A DNA stretch of 64,000 nucleotides, from positions 2,294,001 through 2,358,000 of the forward strand of contig NZ_CP019893.1 of NCBI RefSeq assembly GCF_002156705.1, written 5' to 3'. Positions 63,840 through 64,000 of the stretch are shown here, piece by piece. The DNA is from Natrarchaeobaculum aegyptiacum. Lineage in GTDB: Archaea > Halobacteriota > Halobacteria > Halobacteriales > Natrialbaceae. The translations under genes and the position numbers were made by a program. Every line of letters begins with the position of its first letter. Within the stretch, counting starts at the first letter, position 1. The notes below the pieces were generated by a model, which saw only the letters and a list, made by a program, of their open reading frames with translations, ran no database searches and was not told the DNA's origin.

Positions 63840-64000
63840 CCGGCCGACGCACGCCCTCGCTGGGCCGACCCCGCCCCACCACGGTCCACTCCGCGTCGCC
63901 CGACCCGACCTGCCCAACGCAGGGCATCCGCCCGCTCTCCCCTCTCCGCTCTAGCTTCGGCCCGGATGGGGTCGATTCCCCGGCCGTGACTCGATAATTC

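Noticed and set aside
63958-63992. GGGGTCGATTCCCC looks like a tRNA T-arm
   Set aside because: The universal T54 position is not matched, and no anticodon arm, D-arm or acceptor partner is present upstream.

Overview
The window is about 64 kb of GC-rich archaeal DNA. Acidic proteins, CetZ, class I HMG-CoA reductase, Pus10, F420-type luciferase-like enzymes, HTH_10 and haloarchaeal DUF families, plus many TATA-like boxes about 26-30 bases before start codons (leaderless transcription), point to Halobacteria. A member of the Natrialbaceae is my guess, not a proof.

Left part (1-20 kb): mostly housekeeping genes. In order these are a partial cetZ, an epimerase, a DHH phosphoesterase, a small zinc ribbon, a glycosyltransferase, a CoA-type Nudix enzyme, Pus10, a PUA protein, a TMEM175-like channel, a short RNase R, a CBS protein, KDG kinase, RtcA and an MFS-GNAT fusion. 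A metallophosphoesterase gene here is split by a 1.43-kb IS200/IS605-type element that carries only TnpB. The element sits exactly between TTAC and ...TCAA, and removing it restores the host reading frame. A 58-bp tandem repeat lies behind rnr.

Middle (20-34 kb): hmgA has a damaged copy of its 3' end about 1.2 kb away. The two copies bracket a divergent pair, an unknown NDT-like protein and a winged-helix regulator. A MacB-type ABC exporter, an F420-type oxidoreductase and a PAS histidine kinase follow. Next is the NAD de novo pathway nadA-nadB ... nadC, where nadC is separated by an HTH_10 regulator, an alpha/beta hydrolase and a VapBC-like toxin-antitoxin pair.

Right part (34-64 kb): a large acyl-CoA catabolic region. 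It has two acyl-CoA ligases, three acyl-CoA dehydrogenases, a short 3-hydroxyacyl-CoA dehydrogenase, a double-hotdog MaoC hydratase, a cysteine-less thiolase-like protein coupled to a DUF35 protein, SDRs, a D-2-hydroxyacid dehydrogenase, a second F420-type oxidoreductase, two related MBL hydrolases, MFS and APC transporters, a complete sugar-type ABC importer and an IclR regulator divergent from one dehydrogenase. The thiolase-like/DUF35/MaoC set resembles retro-aldol side-chain cleavage modules of actinobacterial sterol degradation. The substrate here is unknown. Palindromes at several of these promoters may be operators. The window ends with a MATE exporter, an SDR, a UspA protein and a striking nested stem-loop.

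No rRNA, tRNA or CRISPR array was recognised.
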